A DNA stretch of 64,000 nt, taken from Ulota crispa. Its lineage: Eukaryota; Streptophyta; Bryopsida; Orthotrichales; Orthotrichaceae. The stretch spans positions 12,372,539 through 12,436,538 of the forward strand of contig OY987248.1 in NCBI GenBank assembly GCA_963920765.1, given 5' to 3'. The notes under the pieces are model-generated. The model searched no databases. It saw nothing but the letters and a program-made list of their open reading frames with translations, and was not told the origin of the DNA. Shown here piece after piece: positions 12,849 to 24,500 of this stretch (positions are counted from its first letter, which is position 1; each line of letters begins with the position of its first letter). Made by a program: the position numbers and the translations under genes.

Positions 12849-14755
12849 TTAACCCCTCATTGCCTAAGGTTCAAAGAGGTCAAAAAGCATCCTTGCTTTT
12901 CAAGTGTTGTAAATTTAAATGTAAGTAGAGTGTGAAAATCTCAACTGTATAATCTTGTAATGTGCATTTAGTAAATGATGTGGATCAAACTTAAGGTCAT
13001 TTGACCACATAGATTGAAAGATTATAATGTTTTAGTGTTGAAAAAAGATGTTAAATTTTCTCAAAAACTCATTTGGAGGTGAATTTTGATTTCTAAACCT
13101 ACTCAAATGAAAAAAGATGAAATTGTAAAGTGGTTCAAACCAATATACAAACACATTGGTGAAAAAAAATATCAATCAATATACTAATGATGTTTGCAAA
13201 ATTGTTTTGAAATGTCAAAAAACAGTGAAAAAGTAGCAAAAAATCACATCTTTGGCTAAACCTCCCACTACTAAAATGCTTCTCATTCAATCATAACTTC
13301 TTGGATTGATATGAAATTTTAACCACAATAAGTAGACTAATATGCACAATTTTTCCAACAACAAATACTAGAAATTTTTTATGAAGAAGTTATAAGCCAC
13401 CAAGTTCACTGTAATGCAAGAATGTGTAAATTTTGAACTTTGAGTTGCTCCTAAACATCAAAACAACTTGGATTGAAGTGAAAATCTTACCACAATTACT
13501 ATACTTTAAGAGAAATTAACCAATTTTTTTTGTTAAAAACAAATATTTAACCCCTAAAGGACCAAGCCATTTTTTCTGCCAAAATCACTAAAAACTGCCA
13601 CTTCTAGGAGGTTTAGTAAAAAGGGATTTTATGTTTTGTATTTGGGAAATCCAACCATAGGATCTTGCCCCAAACTAAAAGAGGTACTTGTGGGAAAAAA
13701 AATCAGCTCATTCCAAATGGAGAGGAGTGAGATATTTACATCTAAAGTGAAAAAATAAAAGTTTTTTTCTATGTTGCCTAAAATTTTCAAAAGCCTTTGA
13801 CCACTCCTATAACAAAAAAATTGCTCTACCCAAAGTTGCGCTTTATTTTTTCCATGTAGGAGATCAAGTTAGGTATGTGTGGAAGAATTTTCAAATTGAT
13901 TGGAACTTTACAAGACATGGGAAAAAATAGTAAATAAAAAGAAGGAGAGAATGAGTCAAAACACTAAACTGTTAAGAATTTAATTATGGAAATGAAAAAT
14001 GCTAATCCCAATAGTGATAATGTTGTGATAAACAATCTACTTCTTTAGGTTTATTTATTTTTCCAAAATATTGAAAATTGAGTAAAATAAAGGACTTTAA
14101 AGTTTATTTTAGAATAGAGATTCCATAAATGCCCTCAAACTAAAACTCCTCTTAACAATCATGTCATTGATTGAAATTGAATGATTCAAAGCTTCTCATA
14201 AATATAAAAAATTAAAGAACCAGTTTTAAATTTGTATTTTAAAAAGACTAATTTTTGAAGAAGTTTCTGGGCTGCCCAGACAAGCAGTCTTCCGCAAATT
14301 TTCATAAATTCATGCATAACTTCTTTATCAAATGTTGGAATGAAGAAAAAATTAGATGCCCACGTAGATCTTTGAATTTCCCACCTTCAATAAAAGTTTT
14401 GAAAAATCACACAAAACAGTTTAGTCATAAGTACATGCCCAAAGTCCAACATGTCCCCCAAAGGGACAATGGTCCTTTAGGGGTTAATGAAAAAGATACA
14501 AGCCCCCAAAGTTGTAGCCATCACAATGCAATGTGATGAACTCAATTTGACCTTGTGAACTTTGAATGACTTTCACAAACTCAATATGTCTTAGATTGAT
14601 ATGAAAACTCCATCATAAAAACTAGACTAGTATGCGCAACTTTACCAACAAATTTTATGGAATTTGGACTATAAACGCAAAAATTACAACACTTCAAGTA
14701 AGATTAATGGAATGCCACATGACACAAACTATCCCCTTAGGCAATGAGGGGTTAA
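12849..14755. mobile_element. TTAA-flanked element with different termini, interrupted by copy 2
   Basis: Both ends carry a perfect inverted repeat: TTAACCCCTCATTGCC... at 12,849 and its reverse complement ending GGGGTTAA at 14,755, about 21 bp each. It encloses the 941-bp TTAA element at 13,547-14,487. Removing that insert (keeping one TTAA) leaves about 970 bp, close to the length of the other family members. Internally a block like CTTGGATTGATATGAAA-TTT-ACCACAAT-A-TAGACTA recurs near 13,304, 13,470 and 14,590. There is no coding capacity. Confidence 0.82.
13547..14487 (-). mobile_element. TTAA-flanked element, copy 2 (941 bp), nested
   Basis: TTAACCCCTAAAGGACCA begins the element and its exact reverse complement ends it. 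It is inserted inside the element at 12,849-14,755 and so is younger than it. It is homologous along its length to copy 1 at 8,445. Confidence 0.88.
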
Positions 14756-15934
14756 CCAATAAGAATTTGTGTAAACAATTTCTAACAGCTAACAATATCC
14801 CATTCAGCTTTTTGGGGAGGTTTTGAACTTTTGGTTTATTTTATTACTTTCCGCTAATCTTGGGAGTGGCCGATTTTTTCAATCCTTCATTCTCTCACCT
14901 CTTTTGTCTCCCTATTTTTTTGGTCAGAAAACATGTCATTTTCCAACTGGCCTATTGTTTTAGATTCGAATTTTTGTTACTTGGGATTTTGGAATGCCAC
15001 AAAATTTCTTCTTTAGAGCTTGAAATATCGATTCTTATTCAACTTTGGAAAGAATCGGATTGCTTTTCTAAACACTTAAATCCAGCTTGATGTTGTGTTG
15101 AAAGTTTGACATTGAGTGTCAAGGTTGTTGTGTTACCAACAATGTGAATCCCTGAGCGTCCACGCCGATTTCACCAAAATCTGGGTTTTTGCAGACCGGC
15201 AACTTTGATGCATCATATCTCAATCAATTGGATGATCCATAAAAAGTGACCATTGAAAATAGTGGAACACCAGCTTAGAAGAAGGTCTGCAAATTTTGGG
15301 AACCGTTGATTGTGGGAGATGGGAGATTATAACATTTGATCAAACAACATGTGATGGCAAAATCTCATTTTTTGGTAAGTAGTTGCTATTTGATGATTTT
15401 TACAAAATTCTATAAGCCCTTGATTCATCTCAATTTTTGTAAATAGCAAGATTAGATGTGAATGCACACACTTGCAAATTATTGAAGATTGTGCTTCTTT
15501 TTATGTAAAGTTTTAGGGCTTCAAACTGCTATTGCACGGAAAACAATAACCAACATGGTTGGTGAGGATTGCCACAATAAGGGTATAGAACATGCTTGAA
15601 ACCTTGCCAACAAATTTTTCGGTATCACAAAGCACACACAAGGAAGCTTGCAAGGGGTATTAAACGATTGCAGCTTGTAAAACATTGCTTGCCACCACGC
15701 CTCATATGGTGTTTCACTTGGTCAAATTTTTTGAGGCACTTGTACAACATTTGGCTTGCCTTGCCATTACTCCATTGACAAGGACAACTTGAACCGTGAT
15801 AATTGTAGTTTATAGCAAGACCAGAAAATTAAATCCAATGCCTCAAACAAGCCTTTGAAATCATGCAAGGACACTTTTGGTCCTCTAGGGCATTCAAGGG
15901 TTTGAAACTTTGACCAGTTGTTTATGTGGTAAAA
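14756..15934. other. AT-rich intergenic DNA, nothing recognised
   Basis: The open frames at 14,860-15,090 and 15,596-15,778 have no recognisable motif or splice context. Confidence 0.4.
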
Positions 15935-16859
15935 TTAACCCCTAAATCCTTGAGTGTCCCCTTGGGGGGACAAATGAGATTTTGGGCAAGTATCTACAAC
16001 CTCAATTTTTGTTTTGATTTTTTGAAACATTTTTTGAAAATAGAAAAATACTTTAGCTTTTGGGGAATATATTTTTTATTCCAATCTATGCCCAAAGGCA
16101 AAAAGTTATGCCTAGATAAGCAAAAATTTATGGAGATTGGGCAGCAACATTTTCTTTACAAAAACTTCAATTTTTTGAAAATTCTTCTCATGATTTATAG
16201 TTTTTTCTACATTTGAAGCTTTGATTCATTCCATTAGGACTAGTTATGAGAAAGTTATAGACAATCTTGTTTTTTGGGCAATTCAAGCATCTTCTTGAAA
16301 AAACAACTTATAAACTTCATTTTTGAATGCCAGGTTGACATTTTTTCAAGAAATAACTGTTGAAGAGAGTGAAGTTTGCTTTTTAGAACAATCTCACCAT
16401 TGGGATTATTATGTTTTATTTCCATTGTAGGGTTATTAACAACTTAAGTTTTTGTTCAATCTCATACCTTCTTCCACCTAATGTTTTTTAAAGAATGAGA
16501 ATTAAATATTTTTTGTTTTTATTTTTTTCTAAAATTTCTCAACTCAATTTCCCACCATAAAGGAATAAACCTCAAAACTTTGTGGTGCAAAAAGTTTAAG
16601 TTAAAAAAGTTCAAAGTCAAATAATCTAATCATGCCAGGTGCAAAAAAGTTTGCTTTTTACACTTTAAACACAAATATCTTGCAATTTGGGTGGTCAAGT
16701 TTTGGAATTTTTTTCCACATTCTTATACTAGTCTAGTACAAGATCCTATGGCTAGATATGAAAAAAGACCAATTTTCAAGCTTTTTTACTCTTTGCAATA
16801 GAAATGGCAATTTTGAATGTCTTTTGACAAAATAAAGGTCCCAAGGATTTAGGGATTAA
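15935..16859 (+). mobile_element. TTAA-flanked element, copy 3 (925 bp)
   Basis: The ends are TTAACCCCTAAATCCTTG and the reverse complement of TTAATCCCTAAATCCTTG. The interior aligns with copy 4 (18,479): TTTGGGCA-GTA-CTAC and TTTTGGGGAATATA are shared. The terminal repeat has diverged more than in copies 1, 2 and 4, suggesting an older or separate sub-family. Confidence 0.82.
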
Positions 16860-16975
16860 ATTTCAATTGGGTTTTTTGCAATTTCAACCAGCTAACAATA
16901 CACTAAAATGCCGGTTATTCCAAACCTTGATCCACAATATTACTTGTATCAGGCCAAAATCCTAAAGTTTGCAAA

Positions 16976-17561
16976 TACTCCCTTTGTCCCTCTAAAAGCG
17001 TCCAAAAAGCTTCCTTGCAAAGGATTAAGTGTGTTTTTTGTCTTTTTGTTAGTGACACATGCATTCTTGAATCAATATACCATTTACAAAAGGTTCGCAA
17101 AATCTCTGATTTTGACGTTGCCATTTAGGCACCCAAATTCCATGCAAAAAGTATCATATTTGTGCATGGTTTGTGAATGTTGCCAATTCTTTGTTATTTT
17201 AGACTTTGTGCTAGTGACACATGCATTCTAGAATCAATATACCATCTACCATGTGTATGCAAAATTTCTAGCATTGATGTTGCCATTTGGACACCCAAAC
17301 TTCGTGCAAAAAATACCATATTTGTGCATGTTGCCAACTCCTCATTATTGATGATTTAAAGATTAGTAGCAATAAAAGTACCTCATATGGACTAGGCCAA
17401 GCTTGCTAGGAGAGGAATGCTCCCTAAGTGCTGAACTTGCCCCCATGAGATCATTGAATATGGCCAATGCTTTCTCAACATTTGAAATTAGTAAAAGGGA
17501 GCTTTTTAGTGGTACAAGAAATGTGCTTGATTTGGACGCTTTTAGAGAGACAGAGGGAGTA
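16976..17561 (+). mobile_element. Stowaway-type (Tc1/mariner-related) element, copy A (586 bp)
   Basis: It is flanked by TA on both sides. The termini are CTCCCTTTGTCCCTCTAAAA and an inverted TTTTAGAGAGACAGAGGGAG, which match the plant Stowaway consensus (CTCCCTCCGT...). Inside, a block of about 165 bp containing AGTGACACATGCATTCT and AATCAATATACCAT occurs twice in tandem (about 17,050 and 17,212). The same architecture is found in copy B at 47,804. Short open frames over it are incidental. Confidence 0.88.
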
Positions 17562-18478
17562 AGGTAGCACGCTCAAAAAAAGTTCGCTCATTTCAAACCA
17601 TCCAGTAGCTTGTTGTGAAATGGTGCATTGGTGGTTCTTACATCAGCCTCTTACAACTCATTGAATGCATAGAAGAAAATTTGTTTTTAATTGCAAGAGC
17701 CAATCATTCTCCTTGCTTCTTCAAATCTCTTCACAACTTGCAAGTGAACGATTCTTGGAAGGTTTAAGGTTAATAATAGGTACCTACAACACATGCATTT
17801 TGAGAATTCATAAGTAACTAAAAAATGCTTCAAAAAATATGAAATGACTTGTATTGCATTTAGCATCTATTTCTCTTTGTTTGAAAAATGAACTAAAAAT
17901 CCTTCTATCCACGGAAGACCATGAAAAAGAGGGATGAACCCTTAGATGGGCGGTTTTTGAGCGTACTACCCACATTAAATGCAATAACTGCTGGTTGCAC
18001 CCATTTCATGTAGCAGACAAGGATGTTGAAAGATATTAGTTATTGTACCCCAAAAGCAAGGTCAACCAAAAACATTTTAATTGTTTTTGCAGAAATTGCA
18101 AGGAAACTAATCACTCAAAGAATCTATATGTATAGAGAAGTAAAGAATCTTTTAATTTTTTGTAAAATTTTAGGAATATTTCATATGCAAAGCTATCATA
18201 CTATTAAATTCACAATGACCTCTTTAATATCTCATCTTGCCTTTTGTAATATCACGATTATCACATACATACAATTTAAATACTTACTAAAACTTCTATT
18301 TTGCATTCTATTTAACATATGAGATTTGTAATAATATTCTAATGATGAATGTGTAGCTAGCAAGCACCAACTGCTAGCGCTCTACTAAGAAAAAATATTC
18401 TTTTGCAGAGAAGTGCCCATCCTTGCCTTTGAAGAACAATATCAAAATGGCAAATCAAAGGATTGTTGGAAGAATTGT
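17562..18478. other. Intergenic DNA, nothing recognised
   Basis: The open frame 18,023-18,322 is hydrophobic and AT-rich without family resemblance, so it is regarded as chance. Confidence 0.4.
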
Positions 18479-19408
18479 TTAACCCCTAAAGGATCATTGT
18501 CCCTTTGGGGGACAAATGGGATTTTGGGCAGGTACCTACGGCTTCAATTTTTGTCTTAATTTTTTGAAACTTTTTTTGAAGATAGAAAAACACATTAGCT
18601 TTTGGGGAATATAATTTTTATTCCAATTGATGCCAAGGAGCAAAAATTATGCCCAAATAAGCACAAATATGGGGACGGGGGGCAGCAAAAAAAAATCTTA
18701 CAAAAACTTGAATTTTTTTTTTAATTTGTTTTCTTATAGATTATATCTTTGTCTACATTTGAGGCTTTGGTTCATTCCATTTGGACTAGTTATGAGAAAG
18801 TTATGGACAATCTTGTTTTTTGGGCAACTCAAGCATCTTCTTGAAAAAATAACTTGTAAACTTCATTTCTAAATGCAAATCTAACATTTTTTCAAAAAAA
18901 AACTGTTGCAGAGGGTGAAGTTTGCTTTTTAGAACAATCTCACCATTGGAATTATTGCGTTTCAATTCCATTCTAGGGTTGTTAACAATTTAAGTTTTTG
19001 TTCAATCTCATACCTTCTTCTACCTAATGTTTTTTTAAAGAATGAAAGTTAAGTATTTTTTTTTAAATTTTTTTCTCAAGATTCCCAACTTAACTTCCCA
19101 CCATGCAAAAATAGAATTCCAAACTCCATGGTGTAAAAATTTTAAGTTAAAAATGTTCAAAGATAAAAAATCTAGTCAAGCAAGGTGCAAAAATAGTTCT
19201 TTTTTACACTTTAAATGCATATATCTTCCAATTTGTGTGGTCAAAGTTGTTGAGTTTTGTATGACACATTTTTATAGTAGTCTAGCACAAGATCCTATGG
19301 TTAGATATGCAAAATGCGTGATTTTCAAACATTTTTACTCTTTGCCATAGAGATGGCAGTTTTGAGTGTCTTTTGACAAAATAAAGGCCATGGTCCTTTA
19401 GGGGTTAA
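18479..19408 (+). mobile_element. TTAA-flanked element, copy 4 (930 bp)
   Basis: It starts TTAACCCCTAAAGGATCA and ends with the reverse complement of TTAACCCCTAAAGGACCA. The block TTGTCCCTTTGGGGGACA next to the left end also appears, reversed, beside the right end of copy 2. This shows that copies 1 and 2 and copies 3 and 4 belong to one family in opposite orientation. Confidence 0.87.
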
Positions 19409-20260
19409 AGTAGTTTTACCAAAATGTTGCTTTGAATTAAACCTAATGTAAGGAGTGTTACTATTGACAGCTTAAAAAATTTACACACTCATTTTTGTTA
19501 GGACTATATGTGGAGCTTGGAGAGGTTACTATTTCAAAATTGAAAGTACCTTCATGCAACATAGAGTATATTATTGAGCCCAATATAAATAATCCTTAGG
19601 CATTTAAATCCACCCTAAAGTATCTAATTTATCGTTTAGTGACTAACAGTCATCTATAATATTTATATAACTCATATAGCATAATAGCTACCTTATAATA
19701 TATGTATGCAAATTTGATTAGTAAATTTGAAAAATAGAAACCATCCTATAATGTCACTCACAAAGTTTCTGCATTTTACCTTAATAAATTCTCTAAGATG
19801 TGGAGTAGTATGTGCTCACTTTGTGTACTATATAGGGTGTCAAAAAATAATAATTTATGTTTAAATTTTTAAGGCTTTGTATACAAAAAAACAAAAAAAA
19901 CATTTCTTACTCTATATAACTCAAGGTAACTCTAAGAAAATCAATTGAAAATATGAAAACATGATTTTGTGATTCCCATGACTTGCATTGTACACTCGTG
20001 GAGGAAGAAGCATCACTAATTTGAAAGAATATTGTAATCAATCCATATAATTCTTTTTAATGACCTCTATAAATGAGCTCAATTTTATAGTTTACGCATG
20101 TTGCTTCAAAATATAGTTTAAGAGATTAAATCGGTACTCACAACCTTCAAGTTTGGAAAAAACATCATTTGTTCATTGACTAAATACAACTAAATAGAGC
20201 TTTTCATAATTATAAAATAAAAAAATCAAACAAGGTGCAAGATGGTTCCATGTACCTTGG
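19409..20260. other. AT-rich intergenic DNA, nothing recognised
   Basis: No gene, repeat boundary or regulatory motif could be supported. Confidence 0.4.
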
Positions 20261-20261
20261 T

Positions 20262-23200
20262 TTTGGCTTTTGATCCATTCATTAGAAGAAAAATGGGAAA
20301 ATGGGATTTTTCAACTGCATTTTGTCAACTACAGCACAACTAAGCCGTGAAACCATTGCAAAACAACTGAAAAATTACATGGCAACTCACTGAAGTAGTT
20401 GAGCAACAAATGGGGAACCCTAACAACAATCCAGTTGTATTGTAGTTGTACATACAACTACAAAAAACATCTATACAACTGTTGAGGACAGAAAATCTTA
20501 TCATCATCAATTTACAATGTAGTCATGGAAGCTTTCTGTTCATATGGACTCTAGTAACCATTTAAGTACCACCGCAGTTGTTTTTGAGTGGTTTAAGCTA
20601 CTGTTGTACTACTAAAAAACAACTCCATTGCAACTAATGCAGTTGTTCTTACAACTGCGTTTTTGATCCACTCCATTAACATTTGAGGCTGCCCTTCTTT
20701 TGCTTTGGGCAGCTAGTTTTGTTCAAATACTTTTGGTTGGGTTTTACTGTGAATGCATATTGTAGTTGCTGTTGTATGGCAATTGCAAGCTGGTTGTTTT
20801 TGGGATTAGGTGTTACTATAAATCAACAAAAAAACAACTGCACTTGTTACATATTTATTTTTAATTGTTCTTGAATTTCCTTCATTACACATGTTCCTTG
20901 AGATCCCCTGTCAAGCCTTGGGGACTGTCAGGTTTAGAAATTATTTTCAAAGTTCACTGTGTGAATAGGGCCACTTTTTTATAGTTGAAACGCATCTGCA
21001 TTATAATTGTTTCTGGTTTGGGAACGACTGCTATACAACTATGTATCAACTGAAAAACATCTCACTCCTTTTCTTTCCGTACGATTTGTTTCTTTAAGAC
21101 CTAACATATGGTTTCCTTCTTTTAGTCTCTCATTTCACTTGATCTATTGCTACTATCCCTCATAGTCTTGCTATCAACTCATTTAGCTATTGCAATTGTG
21201 TTGTTGTTGAGAAATAATTGAGTAGTAGTTGACTGTAGTCATCTTTGAGTCGTTAGTGGATTTAGTGTTTAGGTTGTTTTATAGTTGTATGCTAGTTAAT
21301 TCTATTGAATAAATGACTAATTAGCTACTGCGTATCTCTGCAGTTACATTTTCAATGTACAGTTGTTTTTTTTAGGATACAACTATTTGACAACTGCAAT
21401 CAAGATATTTATGACAACAAGTAAGAGTTAAACTTTATTTGTGCAATGCAAGTTGATAGTTCAAAGTTCAAAAAATGATTGCAGTTTGTGATTTGTGCAA
21501 AACAAAAAAAAATCTCAAAATATCATTCTATTGTATTGATACACAATGTTTCCAAAAGAATCTCGTACAATCTACTTTGATCTCCATCAATACAACAGAT
21601 CTTTGCAACAGTTCTTCTTAATCATAGTTGGAGGCATCTAATTCACCTAATCCCTTCCAAACCTTAAATTTGAGTTCTTTACCGTGATCACTTGGTTGCT
21701 TCTTCACTGTTCTCAATAGGCACTTCTTCCTCCCTTTGCACACACAACAAGGTTAGTGGAAGTGCTATGTGTGAAAGAGCAATGCTATTTTGATTTCTCT
21801 AGTCCACTGCATTAATTTTGTCCCTTAAGCGTACCCTATGCACGTTAAGAATGAGTAGCTCATAGACTTTTATGTTCTATTTTCACATAGAAATGGACCA
21901 ACAATTGTTGAATTTGTATTCAATTTAATCTTAGAGTGTCGTCAGCTTTTATCTATAGAATACAAGTGTTGTGTGACTATAAAACAACTCATACATTACT
22001 ACAATATGACCTGTCAAATATAACTAATTGCATAACATTTGACATACAACTACTACATAATTGACAAATGTATGGCAATAGTAAAAATGATTGTTATACA
22101 ACTCAAGAAGTCAATTGTTCTTGAACTTAGGATATCTGAGACATCTTACTTGTATTTATTATTTTTCCCCTACTACTAAGCAAATTTGCGTGAACAGTAG
22201 TAATATAATTTTGAATAGGTATCTCTCTCTTCTATGGTTCCTCCACTATTTGTACTCTTCTTTTGGTGGAATCTGTATGCTCATTCTTGCTTGTGTCAAA
22301 TGAAGGATCTAGATTTAGTCTCTACACTTGCAATCAATCTAGTAATTGAAAACTACAAGTACAATAGAGAAGGAGAGAATATACTTACAAATTACTCAAG
22401 GATGCAAGAGTTGTTGAGTTTGTTTCTAAATTTGTGTCATTGCAGGTCGTAAGTGGAGAATTGTGACCAATTTTGTTTTTTTAAAAAGTAATTCATGTCA
22501 CAGTCCGCAATGCCATGCACTAACTAATAAATAAATACTAAAGTGCTAGATGACATCAGTTGTATTGGAGTCACGTAGTTGTTTTTTAGTGAGGTTTCAA
22601 TTATTTTTTGTTGCCACCATGCAATACCTAAGCAATAAATGCTATAACATTGCTACACGGCTTCAGTTGTATCTTAGTGGGGTAGTCATTTTTCAATTGT
22701 TCTTGAGTGGTGATGCAGTTGTTTTTTAGTAAGCTTGTAGTTGTATTACAGTTGTATTAGTCAATGCCCAAACCTTGACTTCTTCAAGGCAGCGTAGTCT
22801 ATATCTCATTTTGCACGTGATCCACAAGAGCTATGGTATTTGGAAATCCTTAAAGAGAGGTTGAATTGCATCATTGAGGTTAGGTTGTTTGGTAGTGAGC
22901 TTTGGTGTTCATTTGTGGTGTATATGAGTGCTTATAAGGGATTGATTTGCATCATTGAACTTAGGTTACTTGGTGTTGAGCTTTAGTTTTAACTTGTGGT
23001 ATGTATAAGGCTTAAATGAGGCTGATTTGCATCAATGAAGTTAGTTTGTTTAACATTGAGCTTTGGTACTGATATAAAGGTGATTAGAGGAGTTTAGAAG
23101 GCCAATTTGCTTCATTGAAGGTAAGTTGCTTGTCATTGAGCTTTGATGTTGATATTATGGTATTTAGAGGTGTTTAGAAGGGCTCATTTCTATAGTTCAA

Positions 23201-24500
23201 GTTAGGTTGTTTAACATTGAGATTTGGTGTTCCTTTTATGGTGTTTAGAGGAGTTTAGAAGGGCTTATATGTATCATTGAAGTTAGGTTGCTTGTTATTA
23301 ATTTTTGATGTTTAGATATGATTTCTGTAGTGGTTTAGAAGGACTAAAGACCAACATTGATTAGAAAGTGAAGCACACGGAGATTGGCTGCATACTATGT
23401 ATTGCCCTAAATTGTACTTTAATGTAATCAATCATGTAGCAGTAGAGAAGCCCAGTGTGCAACTACATTGCAATTGACCCTTGTATTAGGTATTTTGCCC
23501 TATTCATGTACAACTGAATCCCTATTGCATTATACTATTTAATCACTAATGTGCGACTGATGTACAACTTCTTTGCCACTACTATGCTATTACATTACAA
23601 CTTTGTGGCAAGTACATTATAACCAAATGATGACTAGAATGAGTTGTGTTTATGACTAGCTTGCAATTCTATTGCAACTAGAATACAACTAAGTTACAAC
23701 AAGAATGCAACTAAAATACAACTTTGTCTCTACTAGGTGAGAACTGCAATGCAATTGATAAGTGATAACAGAGTCACTGAAACCACTAAGATACAACTGT
23801 CTTGCTACTGCGTAGTTAGCAACTTAGTATGTAAGTTGTGAGGTCAACTTAGTTACAACTAAATTGCAACTATCAGTGTCAATCTACTGTACATTGCAAT
23901 TGTACTATAGTACCAAAAAAGATTGAAGGGTCCCTTATGTCTTGAACTTGACTATAAATTGATTGTATGACAACTGAAAAACAACTAATGTACAACTGAA
24001 TTTATAGGTGAACCATTTTTCTACTAAAACAATATAAGCAACTACAAAGCGACTACTTTACCACTAATTTACAATTGCTTTACAACTACAATGGACACGT
24101 GTCATTGTGGATTATCAATTTCACATTTCATGAAATTGCCTAAATTTGACGAGAACCTCTATAAATATGACAAGTGGCACCTGGTCATTTGTGTGTCAGA
24201 TGTGCATTAATGGAGACATTGGGATTAGAGAGAAAGATGGCTTCTAACAAAGAAGAAAGAAGGGCAGAGGGGGCAGGTTATTACCAAAATTTAAGAGGGG
24301 CAATGGATGAAAAGGTCGCAGTTGTTTTTGAGTAGATGGCAAATGTGACAGATTCACAATCACTAGCATGCAATTGTGGCCGACTAAAGTACAATTGCAG
24401 CTTGAGTAGTTTCATGCCATAAACCACTAAAATGAAATCGTTAATTGCAGTCATTTTTTTCCCTTTTTTTTACTAGTGATTGGAACAGAAAAAACAAAAG
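20262..24500. mobile_element. ~4.2-kb region saturated with ACAACT/AGTTGT words
   Basis: Words such as ACAACTAC, GCAACTA, TAGTTGTA and CAGTTGTA occur dozens of times on both strands from about 20,320 to 24,420 and drop away outside. The edges have weak mirrored similarity (TTTTTGATCCATTCATTAG near 20,275 against an inverted TTTCTGTTCCAATCACTAG near 24,475). The pattern resembles the dispersed sub-terminal transposase-binding motifs of some plant DNA transposons, spread over the whole element. No transposase-like frame was found inside. The class is unassigned. Confidence 0.5.
22855..23345 (+). repeat. 80-bp tandem repeat, about six copies
   Basis: A unit containing TTTGCATCATTGAAGTTAGG, TTGAGCTTTGGTGTT and GGTGTTTAGAGGAGTTTAGAAGG recurs with anchors at 22,868, 22,949, 23,029, 23,109, about 23,189 and 23,271, a period of 80-82 bp. 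It lies inside the ACAACT-rich region but lacks that word, so it has a separate origin. Confidence 0.85.

Noticed and set aside
12849..14755. Reading the whole 1.9 kb as a single element
   Set aside because: The inner perfect TTAA-bounded inverted repeat and its homology to copy 1 show a separate insertion.
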